A DNA stretch of 64,000 bases, taken from positions 62,001-126,000 of the forward strand of contig NZ_JAPHPW010000007.1 of assembly GCF_026241515.1 (NCBI RefSeq), written 5' to 3'. Under the pieces are notes generated by a model, which had not been told where the DNA came from, ran no database searches, and saw nothing but the letters and a program-made list of their open reading frames with translations. Positions 44,142-52,623 of this stretch are shown in pieces. The position numbers and the translations under genes were made by a program. How positions within the stretch are numbered: position 1 is the first letter of the stretch; each line of letters opens with the position of its first letter. The stretch is from Vibrio sp. 14G-20. Lineage in GTDB: Bacteria; Pseudomonadota; Gammaproteobacteria; Enterobacterales; Vibrionaceae.

Positions 44142-44426
44142 ATGGATATAGCTAAAAATGAAATTTTAGTTATTGAGTCAAGAAGTGCGAAAGACATTTA
44201 CGATGATAGATATGAAGGTGCCACTCTTAAAGAGGTTTTGAAACGGCAAAACATATCCGCGGAGCACTTTAAAGTGATCAACAAAAAGTATTTTGAAAAA
44301 GCCATTAAATATACAACCAAGGAGAGTATCAAATATGTACATTTTAGCGGGCATGGTTGTGAGGGATACTTTCCGTTTATGACCTCTCCTTTAGATCAAC
44401 TACCTACTCAGTTGGTCAATGAATAA
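44142..44426 (+). CDS. Short CHAT/caspase-like peptidase fragment
   Basis: A 94-residue product resembling the N-terminal half of a small CHAT/caspase-like peptidase family. ILVIESRSAKDIYDDRYEGATLKEVL is the usual opening, and the strand IKYVHFSGHGCEG carries the His-Gly motif of the catalytic histidine. After that the sequence diverges and stops, so the second half with the catalytic cysteine is missing. I find no continuation in other frames before the next gene. It may be a decayed gene or a short regulator. It is first of three rightward genes in a low-GC segment ending at a terminator. Confidence 0.55.
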   Translation: MDIAKNEILVIESRSAKDIYDDRYEGATLKEVLKRQNISAEHFKVINKKYFEKAIKYTTKESIKYVHFSGHGCEGYFPFMTSPLDQLPTQLVNE

Positions 44427-44537
44427 TTGACTAATTAGTACACAGTGGATTCTATATTCACTGCGTACCACGGCCTTAGTCTCAATTCACATTTTTGTTG
44501 CCCTGTTATTTTTAAAAGCCGGCACGACGAAATCAAT

Positions 44538-44903
44538 ATGAACACACCTTACTTTCCTGAACTTCCAATCGAGATCGCAAATCCAATGGTCAGTCTTTAT
44601 CGACTATTAGATACGAAGAAAAAACATTCAGACTCTCTAGGAGAACATAACTCGATCCTTGAGCTTCAGCTATATCTGCAAAATGTATGTCACCTTGCAA
44701 GAACAGTCTATTCGCCACCTATCACGATTATAAACAAACCGATGTTAGAGAGGTTGATCAGGCATTCTTTTTCTCTGGATAGACAATTGCAGGCGATAGC
44801 TGAACATTATGAATGGTTGGAAAATACTGAGACCCAAATGATGAAACAGATGAGTCTCATTGTTGATACCTTAGTCAGTGAACATGAGCGCTTGAGTAAT
44901 TAA
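44538..44903 (+). CDS. Unknown helical protein, second gene of accessory trio
   Basis: A 121-residue protein that I do not recognise. It is predicted to be mainly helical, with a long helix pair (SLGEHNSILELQLYLQNVCHLA and FSLDRQLQAIAEHYEWLENTETQ). It lacks signal peptide and membrane spans. I set the start at the ATG 44538, since the upstream in-frame extension from 44445 looks non-coding and overlaps a hairpin (44439-44467). The ribosome binding site is weak. GC is low like its neighbours. Function unknown; possibly the partner of the CHAT-like or of the third protein. Confidence 0.55.
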   Translation: MNTPYFPELPIEIANPMVSLYRLLDTKKKHSDSLGEHNSILELQLYLQNVCHLARTVYSPPITIINKPMLERLIRHSFSLDRQLQAIAEHYEWLENTETQMMKQMSLIVDTLVSEHERLSN

Positions 44904-44962
44904 ACGATTTTAAAGCGAAATATTTGAATATCATCCTCATTTAGAATCTGGAGATTAAAAAA

Positions 44963-45733
44963 ATGGAACGATTGATTAGTGATTTGCATTTCATTAATTC
45001 AGCAAAAGCTATAGATACAGTAGAAGTGGATCTCGGTAGCCTTACGAAGAGTTGCCATGACTACCTCGATGTTGTTATTGAGAGCTTACAACCGCTAGCA
45101 GAGTCGTCCCCAAATCTGCGTGCAACCGTTTATGTACAACAGATGCCATCAGCCAACTTTATGCAGCCAGGTTGCTCAGTTTTTATTGGTGTTGTGGGGA
45201 ACTCAAATGCCCTAGAATTAATTTTGAACGGTTTCCAATCGACAAAAGGAGTAGATGCTCGCTACGGCGATTCAATTCTCACAAAGCAATCAAGCTGTAG
45301 GCTTCACATCGAGGATGGTTCTGTTTGGCGACAGGAAGACGACTCGACTTGGTTTATCGACTCTGGCCTCAATCAGTACAAAGAATCATCAGAATTGGAA
45401 GATGATGATTATCAATATACGGATGAAGACTATGCCAAATACCCAAGCAACGCTAAGGTTTATGAAGCCGGCGACTTGTTAAAAAACAAAGGCAAAGTCG
45501 ATGCTACCGAACTTGACGTTATAAAATGTACAGATGATGCGACACAATCTAGAGCCATTTATACCCGACAAAGAGCAACTCGCTCGGATGCAAGTGTAGG
45601 GTCTATTCGTTCGACGATAGAAGAGGTTTTTGGCCTGCCAGAAGGGTCTGTTAGACTTTGTGATCCCGAAGGCTATTCATTACGCGCGGATGCAAAAATA
45701 GCCACACTTCGTAAACGTTGGGACAATGGTTAA
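44963..45733 (+). CDS. Unknown protein with possible ubiquitin-like C-terminal domain
   Basis: A 256-residue cytoplasmic protein that I do not recognise. The N-terminal and middle region (about 1-130) is mixed alpha/beta with no known motif. An acidic, disordered-looking linker follows (about 138-160, rich in Asp, Glu and Tyr). The last 45 residues (SIRSTIEEVFGLPEGSV, then LRADAKIATLRKRW, ending DNG) read like a compact strand-helix-strand unit, possibly a beta-grasp or ubiquitin-like adaptor fold. A good site CTGGAG precedes the ATG. It is the last gene of the trio. A conflict-system adaptor role is inference. Confidence 0.6.
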   Translation: MERLISDLHFINSAKAIDTVEVDLGSLTKSCHDYLDVVIESLQPLAESSPNLRATVYVQQMPSANFMQPGCSVFIGVVGNSNALELILNGFQSTKGVDARYGDSILTKQSSCRLHIEDGSVWRQEDDSTWFIDSGLNQYKESSELEDDDYQYTDEDYAKYPSNAKVYEAGDLLKNKGKVDATELDVIKCTDDATQSRAIYTRQRATRSDASVGSIRSTIEEVFGLPEGSVRLCDPEGYSLRADAKIATLRKRWDNG

Positions 45734-45787
45734 ATAATTTAGCTTTACTATGCTAATCAAGATTTTGTGACTTATTGTTGTTATAAA

Positions 45788-45815
45788 AACACGCCAACTA
45801 AATAGTTGGTGTGTT
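45788..45815 (+). terminator. Terminator of the accessory trio
   Basis: The stem AACACGCCAACT / AGTTGGTGTGTT has a short loop and one wobble pair, 55 bases after the third gene. A-run on the left side also allows leftward use. Confidence 0.7.
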
Positions 45816-46091
45816 CGTATCTGGCCGTTGAATAAACCGATTCAGTACAAGCTAAAGCAAAGAACGAAGCTCATCCGTTACATCGATAGTTATTAGTCTC
45901 AAAAGCTGGCTATTCTTTAGATTATCTACTCGTAAAACGCGGAATCTCTCATTGGACTCTTCTAGAGTAATATCGACAAGTTTTCCATACTTGGGACAAT
46001 TCATTGATAAGTTAACAAGCGAACCAGTACGCTTTTGTCCGATGACGGATAGCAAAACCAACGCTTCGCATGTACTTCTATACAGCCAAAC
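45816..46091. other. Region with possible small open frame or gene remnant
   Basis: A minus-strand frame (45852-46061) of 69 codons encodes LVDITLEESNERFRVLRVDN-like sequence with plausible amino acid composition. It has no clear ribosome binding site and no known family. It could be a remnant of an accessory gene. Otherwise I see nothing in this stretch. Confidence 0.25.
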
Positions 46092-46121
46092 AAAAATAGC
46101 CGCTAATCAGCGGCTATTTTT
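46092..46121. terminator. Bidirectional terminator left of the DUF1254 gene
   Basis: A 13-base perfect stem AAAAATAGCCGCT / AGCGGCTATTTTT with loop AATC. A near-identical element lies at 48248-48277. Confidence 0.9.
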
Positions 46122-46174
46122 AATGTTTCAAATGAGTCTTCGACTACTTTATTTTTCAGAACCAATAACTTAAT

Positions 46175-47152
46175 TTAACCAACTTTCTTAATCATCGTCG
46201 CAGGGTTGTAGCCTTCCTCGCCTTTGCTCACTGGTTCGCTAGGATTGTAGTGGCGCATAAGAACATTAAATTTACCCGTGTTATTACCGTCCATTGTTGG
46301 GATATTGTTTGGCTGACCTTCACAGCCAAAACGGAGAGTGTAAGTTCCATCGCTGTTGATCACGGGGGCCATTTCACTCGAAATATTGGCCTTGTCGTTG
46401 AACATGCGTCCATCAGCGTTATATACGGTCGCCGACCAGAATGAGCCTGCCTTCGGATCTTTGAAAGTCGTCTCGTAACATGCATTCGCATCGAAGTACT
46501 GACTGGTTTGATAAATGTTGTCTTCAACCATTGCACCACCCCAACCGCCAGCGGCGCCAACGTAATTCATATAGTCAGTTTGGCCGCTTTCTTTGTTACC
46601 AAATGCCTTGGATTGGTCATATCCGTCACTGAAATCGATGTTGCCAGCTTTATCCGTGGCCTTGAATGACGCCATATCCCACTCTTTTACTTTAAACGGC
46701 TTTTCACTGCCTGTTTCAATCTTCAGATTACGGCGAGCATCATCTTCAAGCGCACGGACAATCACAAATGCGTGGTCTGTTTTTGCGCTGATTTTATGAC
46801 GACCCGAACCATAGATCATTGGTTGCGTCTCGTGGTTTTCATCAACGACTTGCAGTGACACATATTGGTCCGTTTCTGGAACCGTCACATAGACATCATC
46901 TTTCGACATGTCGATGACAGATACAGAGTAAAAGGTGTCTCGATTCATTCGTACAACGAACTGCTCTTCAGGAACGCTGCTCGGTACTGGCATCTCAAAG
47001 AATGTATTGATACCACCGGCTTTCTCTACCACCGCACCGAGACGCATGCTGGTGTACGCCTGAGCAAAATTATCTTCCGTGACGATGGTTGGCGCTGCAA
47101 TAACGCTGGTTGAGAATAAAGCGACAGCAGTAAGGGGGAATAGCTTTTTCAT
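46175..47152 (-). CDS. DUF1254/DUF1214 periplasmic protein
   Basis: A 325-residue secreted protein with a signal peptide (MKKLFPLTAVALFSTSVIAA). The first part (about 30-125) is DUF1254-like with VRMNRDTFYSVSVIDMSKDDVYVTVPETD. The C-terminal part is DUF1214-like with GSFWSATVYNADGRMF, YTLRFG and the ending YNPSEPV. It is shorter than usual members of about 450 residues, so the linker region is reduced. The function of the family is not known. It is divergent from a LysR gene with a palindromic site between, so it is probably regulated by it. Confidence 0.87.
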   Translation of the reverse strand: MKKLFPLTAVALFSTSVIAAPTIVTEDNFAQAYTSMRLGAVVEKAGGINTFFEMPVPSSVPEEQFVVRMNRDTFYSVSVIDMSKDDVYVTVPETDQYVSLQVVDENHETQPMIYGSGRHKISAKTDHAFVIVRALEDDARRNLKIETGSEKPFKVKEWDMASFKATDKAGNIDFSDGYDQSKAFGNKESGQTDYMNYVGAAGGWGGAMVEDNIYQTSQYFDANACYETTFKDPKAGSFWSATVYNADGRMFNDKANISSEMAPVINSDGTYTLRFGCEGQPNNIPTMDGNNTGKFNVLMRHYNPSEPVSKGEEGYNPATMIKKVG

Positions 47153-47230
47153 AATAGCGACCTTTATATTTCAAAGTGAATGTCATTTGGAAGAGTATTA
47201 TTTGCTCTGCCGATAGTGATCACTTTATAC

Positions 47231-47243
47231 TTCCAAAATGGAA
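47231..47243. promoter_or_regulatory. Palindromic site between DUF1254 and LysR genes
   Basis: TTCCAAAATGGAA is a perfect short palindrome (TTCCA/TGGAA), with partial repeats CATTTGGAAG and AATGGAAAG around it in the same 116-base divergent region. It is likely an operator for the LysR regulator. Confidence 0.5.
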
Positions 47244-47268
47244 AGCGTGGAAAATAGGACTTGCCGAA

Positions 47269-48150
47269 ATGGAAAGTATAGACTTGAACTTGCTGCGTAC
47301 CTTTGTGTTGCTGTGTCAGTCGAATAGCCTTAAAAGAGCTGGGATGAAACTGGGGATCTCAGAGAGCGCCGTCAGCAAGCAAATGACCAAACTCAGAGAA
47401 CAATTAGGACACCCACTTTTCGAACGGACTACAGAAGGGTTGAGACCAACGCATTACAGCAAATCTATTTTACCCAAGATTGAACAAGCCTTGTCCTTGA
47501 TGCACTCCGCCACCTCACCAGTGACATTCGATCCTGCCACCTATGAAGGGCCAATCACTCTTGCTTTCTTCGCTTATACACTCGAGTTCTCAGGCGTTAG
47601 TTTATTTAGGGAGCTCTCGAAAACATTTCCCAAAGCACAAATTGAACTGAAAACTTGGACATCAGATACAGAGCAAAAATTAGAAGAGGGTGATATCACC
47701 TTAGGTGTGCACTTTCTAAATGAAGACCGTAGTTCGAATATCTTCCAAAAACGCATCATGGCTGACCAACTGGTGATCGCCGTATCAAAATCATTAGGGC
47801 AATTAACATGGGAAGAGGCGTTGAAATTGCCTTTTATCAAGATCCGAAGCCAAGGCTGGAATGAAGATCGTTACCGATATTTAGAAATGTTGAAAAGTAG
47901 TGGGATTGAGCCGCACATCAGTATCACGGTAGACAATTTTTCAGTGGCGAGGCAAATTCTGGAGCAAGGTGACCACGCCTGCGTATTAAGCGATAGTTGG
48001 AAGGACGCTTCGCTTAATACCATAGAGCCACCTGAAGCGCTTAGGATTGATCTAAACCTTGTGTCCTGCATGCGCCTCGTCGATCGTCAAAGCCCTCTAA
48101 ACCTTGCCGTTCATGACGTGATTAAAAGGGTCATGCTTCAATCTAGATAG
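47269..48150 (+). CDS. LysR family regulator divergent from DUF1254 gene
   Basis: A 293-residue LysR-type regulator. The winged helix is at the N-terminus (MESIDLNLLRTFVLLCQSNSLKRAGMKLGISESAVSKQM), and the effector domain starts near residue 92 with ITLAFFAYTLEFSG. The ATG at 47269 begins the canonical start of the family; an upstream in-frame start would run across the operator region. Its final codons are part of a 16-base tandem array. It probably controls the divergent secreted DUF1254 gene. Confidence 0.9.
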   Translation: MESIDLNLLRTFVLLCQSNSLKRAGMKLGISESAVSKQMTKLREQLGHPLFERTTEGLRPTHYSKSILPKIEQALSLMHSATSPVTFDPATYEGPITLAFFAYTLEFSGVSLFRELSKTFPKAQIELKTWTSDTEQKLEEGDITLGVHFLNEDRSSNIFQKRIMADQLVIAVSKSLGQLTWEEALKLPFIKIRSQGWNEDRYRYLEMLKSSGIEPHISITVDNFSVARQILEQGDHACVLSDSWKDASLNTIEPPEALRIDLNLVSCMRLVDRQSPLNLAVHDVIKRVMLQSR

Positions 48151-48202
48151 GTTTCAATCTAGATAGGTTTCAATCTAGATAGGCTTTAATCTAAATAGTT
48201 AA
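48139..48202 (+). repeat. 16-base tandem repeat at the LysR stop codon
   Basis: CAATCTAGATAGGTTT occurs at 48139-48154 and 48155-48170 identically, at 48171-48186 with one change (GGCTT), and at 48187-48202 as a degenerate fourth copy. The stop TAG of the LysR gene lies in the first unit. The period is not a multiple of three. Confidence 0.9.
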
Positions 48203-48247
48203 TGCCCTGAAACGAGTTAAAAAGGCTCGTTATCATTTAATACAAAC

Positions 48248-48277
48248 AAAAATAGCCGCTAATCCGCGGCTATTTTT
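48248..48277. terminator. Bidirectional terminator between LysR and GarR-like genes
   Basis: A 12-base perfect stem AAAAATAGCCGC / GCGGCTATTTTT with loop TAATCC serves the convergent ends of the LysR gene and of the dehydrogenase. It is nearly the same sequence as 46092-46121. Confidence 0.9.
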
Positions 48278-48313
48278 AGTTATCTAAACGAAGCTTCTAT
48301 TGCTTCTGTTTTG

Positions 48314-49189
48314 CTACTTCTTCGTCTCTTCAACGACAGCTTTCATCAATACTGATGTATCCATGCGGCCTTGTCCTTCAGCAGACAATGACTTGTATGC
48401 GTTGTTAGTCTTTTCAGTCAATGGAAGCTGGATGCCTTGGCGTTCTGCTTCATCTAGGCAGAAGCCTAAGTCTTTGATCATCCAATCAATGGCGAAGCCG
48501 AAATCAAACTTATCTTGTGCCATTGTCGTGGCACGGTTTTCCATCTGCCATGAACCTGCTGCGCCGTTTTTAAGGCAATCAACCAGCGTTGGGATATCCA
48601 AACCTGATTTTTCAGCTAGTACCAAGCCCTCAGATAAGCCATTCAATACACCTGCGATACAGATCTGGTTAACCATTTTCGCGCGTTGGCCTTGGCCTAC
48701 TTTACCCATTAGAACTGACGATTTACCGTAAGCTTCAAATACTGGTTGAAGGTCGTTGAATAGCTCTTGCTCACCACCACACATGATAGTTAGCACACCG
48801 TTTTCTGCGCCCGCTTGACCACCAGATACTGGTGCATCCATGAAGCGAACACCCGCTTCCTTAGCAGCTACTTCAAGCTCTTCAGACAGGATTGCAGACG
48901 TTGTGGTGTGGTCAACAAGAATCGCGTTTGGCTTCATTGCCGCCAGTGCGCCTGTTTCGCTGGTTGTCATACTGCGCACGTCATCATCGTTGCCTACACA
49001 AACCAATACTACGTCAGCTTCTGCGACACACTCAGCCACACTCTCAGCGGCTTTGCCTTGGTGTTTATCAGCCCAGTCTAATGCTTTGCTATGAGTGCGG
49101 TTAAATACCGTTACCTCAAAACCGGCTTTGACTAGGTGGCCTGCCATTGGGAAACCCATTACGCCTAGCCCGATAAAACTTACTTTCAT
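48314..49189 (-). CDS. GarR-like beta-hydroxyacid dehydrogenase
   Basis: A 291-residue NAD(P)-dependent enzyme of the 3-hydroxyisobutyrate dehydrogenase / tartronate semialdehyde reductase family. It shows the N-terminal motif VSFIGLGVMGFPMAGHL, the substrate block MDAPVSGGQAGAENGVL near residue 118 and the catalytic lysine in GQRAKMVNQICIAGVLN near 170, and DLGFCLDEA near 245. The exact substrate cannot be set. It lies 17 bases downstream of a LysR gene on the same strand, so the two are likely one transcript and the regulator probably responds to a related acid. Confidence 0.9.
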   Translation of the reverse strand: MKVSFIGLGVMGFPMAGHLVKAGFEVTVFNRTHSKALDWADKHQGKAAESVAECVAEADVVLVCVGNDDDVRSMTTSETGALAAMKPNAILVDHTTTSAILSEELEVAAKEAGVRFMDAPVSGGQAGAENGVLTIMCGGEQELFNDLQPVFEAYGKSSVLMGKVGQGQRAKMVNQICIAGVLNGLSEGLVLAEKSGLDIPTLVDCLKNGAAGSWQMENRATTMAQDKFDFGFAIDWMIKDLGFCLDEAERQGIQLPLTEKTNNAYKSLSAEGQGRMDTSVLMKAVVEETKK

Positions 49190-49206
49190 TTCTTTCTCCT
49201 TTTCAT

Positions 49207-50106
49207 TTAACTCAGCTCATCGTGATGGAACGATCGAACGCTCTCAATCAAGGTCTCGATAAGCAAAGTCAAAGCCTTCGGCTGATATTTTCTTTCTTTG
49301 TACACTAAATACGCTTGGCGATCACCCCGATGATACTCAGGGAGCACTTGAATCAGATTCATTTCCGGAGAAACATGACGAAAAGGCAGTGAGGCGATGC
49401 CCAATCCCTTTTGCGCAGCGGCCGCAACCGCATAAATATCGTTAACGATGAACTTAGGTTTGATCGTCACCATCTGCTCTAACTGCCCAGATTTGTAGAG
49501 CGGCATATCAAACACATCATCGACATTAATCCACTCTTGATGCTCGAGATCATCTGGCTTTTTAATCTCTTCGCGAGAATCCAGATAAGCTTGGCTCGCA
49601 AAAAATCCGTGCTTGGCCTTAAACAGTGGCCGCGCAATCATGCCGTCCATGTCGGAGATCTTAAACGTGATCAACAAGTCACGATCGGTTTCAGGCACCA
49701 CTTGCTGTTGGCTCAAGATGAGGTTGAACTGTACTTTAGGGTACTCAGCAAGAAATTGCTCGACAGTCGGGCGAAGAAAACCGCTATAGAAGTTATGAGG
49801 CACCGCGAGCTTTATCTTGCCTTGAATAGCATCGCGCTCTTCAAGCAAGCTACTAAAACCCTGATGTAGAGATTCCATGCTGCTACTCAGCGCTGCAAAG
49901 GCCGCCTCACCATCTTTAGTAGCCACCAGCTCTCTACCCTTCTTCTCCAAAAGGCGAATGCTCAGGCGCTCTTCCAAGGCGGTTAATCGGCGCGACATGG
50001 TCGACACAGGTAATTGCAGGCGTTTCGATGCCGAAAGCAAAGAACCCTCTTCAACCACTGCACAGAATAAAAACAGATCATCAATGTTTCCAAATATGGA
50101 ATTCAT
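49207..50106 (-). CDS. LysR family regulator upstream of GarR-like gene
   Basis: A 299-residue LysR-type regulator. The DNA-binding part has GSLLSASKRLQLPVSTMSRRLTALEERLSIRLLEKKG (about 20-57), and the effector domain begins near 82 with IKLAVPHNFYSG. I use the ATG at 50106, which opens MNSIFGNIDDLFLF after AGAAG; a start at 50133 would add nine residues. It is divergent from the DUF2798 gene and co-directional with the dehydrogenase gene, so it may control both. Confidence 0.88.
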   Translation of the reverse strand: MNSIFGNIDDLFLFCAVVEEGSLLSASKRLQLPVSTMSRRLTALEERLSIRLLEKKGRELVATKDGEAAFAALSSSMESLHQGFSSLLEERDAIQGKIKLAVPHNFYSGFLRPTVEQFLAEYPKVQFNLILSQQQVVPETDRDLLITFKISDMDGMIARPLFKAKHGFFASQAYLDSREEIKKPDDLEHQEWINVDDVFDMPLYKSGQLEQMVTIKPKFIVNDIYAVAAAAQKGLGIASLPFRHVSPEMNLIQVLPEYHRGDRQAYLVYKERKYQPKALTLLIETLIESVRSFHHDELS

Positions 50107-50191
50107 ACTTCTATATGTGCCTATTTTTTTCATTAATGGATAGATGTAACCTTATCTCATCAACAACAGAAAATCACGGGAGAAACATACA

Positions 50192-50443
50192 ATGAACAAT
50201 AAACAATTTTGGGTAACTGCTATTTTATCTTCCCTGACCATGGCAATGATTATGTCTGGGGTTATCTCAGGCTACAAAATGGGGTTCAGCCACGAATGGC
50301 CGCCTATTTGGCTACAAAGCTTTTTCATTGCTTGGCCATGTGCTATCACGCTCAACCTCACCGTGCTCCCTATGATAAGAAAACTCTCAGCATGGATTTG
50401 TCGCCCGAGAGCGCTTTACCAACCGGAGATCACGGAACGATGA
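50192..50443 (+). CDS. DUF2798 small membrane protein
   Basis: An 83-residue inner-membrane protein with two spans (about 7-27 VTAILSSLTMAMIMSGVI and about 40-62 WLQSFFIAWPCAITLN). The pattern, with conserved Met/Gly-rich first span and FIAWPCA in the second, fits DUF2798. Function is unknown. The ATG follows GGGAGAA. It is divergent from the LysR gene, a common arrangement for this family. Its stop codon overlaps the first units of a GATC repeat array. Confidence 0.87.
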   Translation: MNNKQFWVTAILSSLTMAMIMSGVISGYKMGFSHEWPPIWLQSFFIAWPCAITLNLTVLPMIRKLSAWICRPRALYQPEITER

Positions 50444-50525
50444 TCAAGGGTTTATGATCAAGGTGCTGCGATCTAGACAATGTCATCAAGAGACTGGGAT
50501 CAAAGAGCTACGATCAAAAAACTCT
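50428..50525 (+). repeat. 14-base tandem array with phased GATC sites
   Basis: Seven units of 14 bases with the consensus GATCAAGGNNCTNN start at 50428, 50442, 50456, 50470, 50484, 50498 and 50512. Six begin with GATC and one with CATC. An eighth degenerate unit (GTTCATGG) may follow. The array begins inside the end of the DUF2798 gene and ends before the terminator. Confidence 0.9.
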
Positions 50526-50556
50526 GTTCATGGATAAATGCCTGAATTACGCCCAT

Positions 50557-50586
50557 AAAAAAACCGAGCACTAGGCTCGGTTTTTT
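50557..50586. terminator. Bidirectional terminator between DUF2798 and YebC-family genes
   Basis: The stem AAAAAACCGAGC / GCTCGGTTTTTT has a six-base loop and long A and T runs on both sides. Confidence 0.92.
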
Positions 50587-50636
50587 GTATTCTACATTCT
50601 ACTCACAAGAGCAAAGCTATCAATTATAGATTGATA

Positions 50637-51353
50637 TTACAGCTCAGCGTTGTGGTAAACCTGCTGAACGTCATCACAGTCGTCAAGCATGTCTAAGAAC
50701 TTCTGGAACTTCTCAGAATCTTCTTCAGCTACCGGCGTAGTCGTTTGAGGAACGAAAGTGATTTCCTCAACGTCTAGAGTTAGCTCAGGGAACGCAGTGT
50801 GTAGTGCAGTCTTCGTTTTGAAGAACTCAGTCGTTGGAGCGAATACAGTGATCACACCGTCTTCTAGCTCAACGTCAGTCACGTCTACGTCTTCCATCAT
50901 TAGCGTTTCTAGGATGATCTCGTCATCTTCGCCTGCAAACTGGAATACAGCTTGGTGAGCGAACATGTGAGAAACAGTACCTTCAACGCCGATTTTCGCG
51001 CCAGTTTTAACGAAACATTGGCGAACGTCTTGGAAAGTACGGTTGCCGTTGTCAGTTAGACAGTCAACGATTACGCTTGTGCCACCAGGGCCAAAACCTT
51101 CGTAACGAGCTGGTTGGAAGTCTTCACCGCCGCCGCCGTTCGCTTTATCGATCGCTTTGTCGATAACGTGAGCTGGTACTTGGTCTTTCTTCGCTTTAGC
51201 AATCAGGTGCTTAAGAGGTAAGTTCATGTCTGGGTCAGAGCTGCCGTTCTTAGCCAGTACGTAAATCTCTTTACCGTATTTAGAATAAACTTTAATTTTT
51301 GCGCCTGCAGTTTTCGCCATTGAGGCCTTGCGCACTTCAAAACTTCTTCCCAT
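50637..51353 (-). CDS. YebC/PmpR family protein, YeeN type
   Basis: A 238-residue member of the YebC/TACO1 family, matching the length of the YeeN branch (about 238). It opens [15 protein letters not shown] and has [40 protein letters not shown] and [19 protein letters not shown]. Domain 3 ends [14 protein letters not shown]. The family was described as transcription regulators, while later work points to relief of ribosome stalling. It is a single gene with a strong terminator. Confidence 0.94.
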   Translation of the reverse strand: MGRSFEVRKASMAKTAGAKIKVYSKYGKEIYVLAKNGSSDPDMNLPLKHLIAKAKKDQVPAHVIDKAIDKANGGGGEDFQPARYEGFGPGGTSVIVDCLTDNGNRTFQDVRQCFVKTGAKIGVEGTVSHMFAHQAVFQFAGEDDEIILETLMMEDVDVTDVELEDGVITVFAPTTEFFKTKTALHTAFPELTLDVEEITFVPQTTTPVAEEDSEKFQKFLDMLDDCDDVQQVYHNAEL

Positions 51354-51449
51354 CGGGATCTTCTCTCTGATTCAATTAACGGTGCAAATTCTAGCAAATT
51401 ACTGTGTCATTTCAATTCTACAGCACTGCTGGGCAAGGTTTGTCTGCGT

Positions 51450-51659
51450 TTATGCGACACCCATTACCCGTTTGTATTTTTCTACAGACTGTTCAAACCA
51501 CACCTTTTCATCTGGGTCACCTAGCTTCATTGCTTCTTCAACAATGGCTTCAGGGCCACATTTCGCTTGCTTCAGTTTCCATACAAGAAACGATGCTTGC
51601 TTATCCAGTTCGATTTTATTTTTCTCGCTGGGTGGAAGGAGTGAAAGGTTGATAGACAT
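51450..51659 (-). CDS. Small conserved protein (DUF3283-like)
   Basis: A 69-residue protein, beginning MSINLSLLPPSEKNKIELDKQASFLVWKLKQ, which resembles the DUF3283 family of Vibrio. It is helical and soluble, and its function is unknown. I set the start at 51659; the longer frame to 51716 adds unconserved residues. It lies upstream of the YebC-type gene in the same direction, with a 96-base gap. Confidence 0.65.
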   Translation of the reverse strand: MSINLSLLPPSEKNKIELDKQASFLVWKLKQAKCGPEAIVEEAMKLGDPDEKVWFEQSVEKYKRVMGVA

Positions 51660-51916
51660 TGCTAGCCTTCGTCTGTAATACACTTGGCCGAGAAATATAT
51701 CATAGAGCAGGCTCATAAAACCAATACTATGAGTAACAGAAAGGGTTTATGAGACCCGAAACCAAGCAAGTCACTGATGCAGGTCAAGCTAGTTTGGGAA
51801 AGTGTGATTAGCAGAAGAGCTGCAGAAAGTTGGAAAACAAAGTTTTAGATAGGTGTCTTCCGATAACGAATCCCAATTCATTCAAAATAAAAACGCTCCG
51901 ACAGAAACCTCTGAGC

Positions 51917-52465
51917 TTACTTACCAATATAGGACTCATGACCAATAGTATTGTCATAGAAGCCAAGACCTTTTTCAGCATAGATCTCGAATATTGCTAT
52001 GATTAGCTTGTCAGGCACATCAAAACTAGTACTAAGATTTGCCAAAGGAATACAAACACCAGACTCACAACTATCAACGTAGCCAACCAGTTCACTTAAA
52101 ATTTGATCAGACTCAGACCATCCTGCCATGTATAGAATATAAATAGGATTGTCGAATTCTATAATAATACCAGCTTTGTTTATGTAACCTGCGCCATCGA
52201 GTAAGTGGATAGTCCGCTCATAAGTTTTATAGTTATCCGAAAAATCTAAGAAATGGTCATTACATTGTTTAAAATCTGAATATAAAGCTTTAGATAGTTC
52301 AATCACATTTGGGGCGATTGATGAAATTGGGTCTTCCAAAACCTTTAAGCGCTGTTCCAAATGATAGCTATCTATCTCTGCTTTTAATTGGATAAAGTTC
52401 GATGTAAAAGGAAAAGATACCCCGACAACATTCCCTAGCTTAATAAACCAATCAAACTTATTCAT
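51917..52465 (-). CDS. Hypothetical accessory protein next to fic
   Basis: A 182-residue protein I do not recognise. The N-terminal part includes a weakly hydrophobic stretch (VVGVSFPFTSNFI) followed by a helix rich in charges (QLKAEIDSYHLEQRLKVLED). The C-terminal half looks like alternating helix and strand, with LLDGAGYINKAG reminiscent of a winged-helix unit. Its base composition is clearly A/T-richer than the core genes, suggesting transfer. AGGAGCTATAAG precedes the ATG, and a weak hairpin with T-run (about 51885-51912) follows. The Fic gene lies upstream in the same direction after 238 bases. Confidence 0.65.
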   Translation of the reverse strand: MNKFDWFIKLGNVVGVSFPFTSNFIQLKAEIDSYHLEQRLKVLEDPISSIAPNVIELSKALYSDFKQCNDHFLDFSDNYKTYERTIHLLDGAGYINKAGIIIEFDNPIYILYMAGWSESDQILSELVGYVDSCESGVCIPLANLSTSFDVPDKLIIAIFEIYAEKGLGFYDNTIGHESYIGK

Positions 52466-52623
52466 TCTTATAGCTCCTGTAAAACAATAGTTATAACACC
52501 TAAATCAGAGAAAGGGTACTTAACACAACTACTTGATTATTATATCTTTAGAAAGGCATTGATAGATTAGAGCGAACTCCCCCTTACAACAAATCACGGA
52601 GTAGTGCTGAGAGTAAATCGACA

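Noticed and set aside
48300-48731. 143-codon plus-strand frame opposite the GarR-like gene
   Set aside because: The opposite frame has all dehydrogenase motifs, and this one has no family or start signal.
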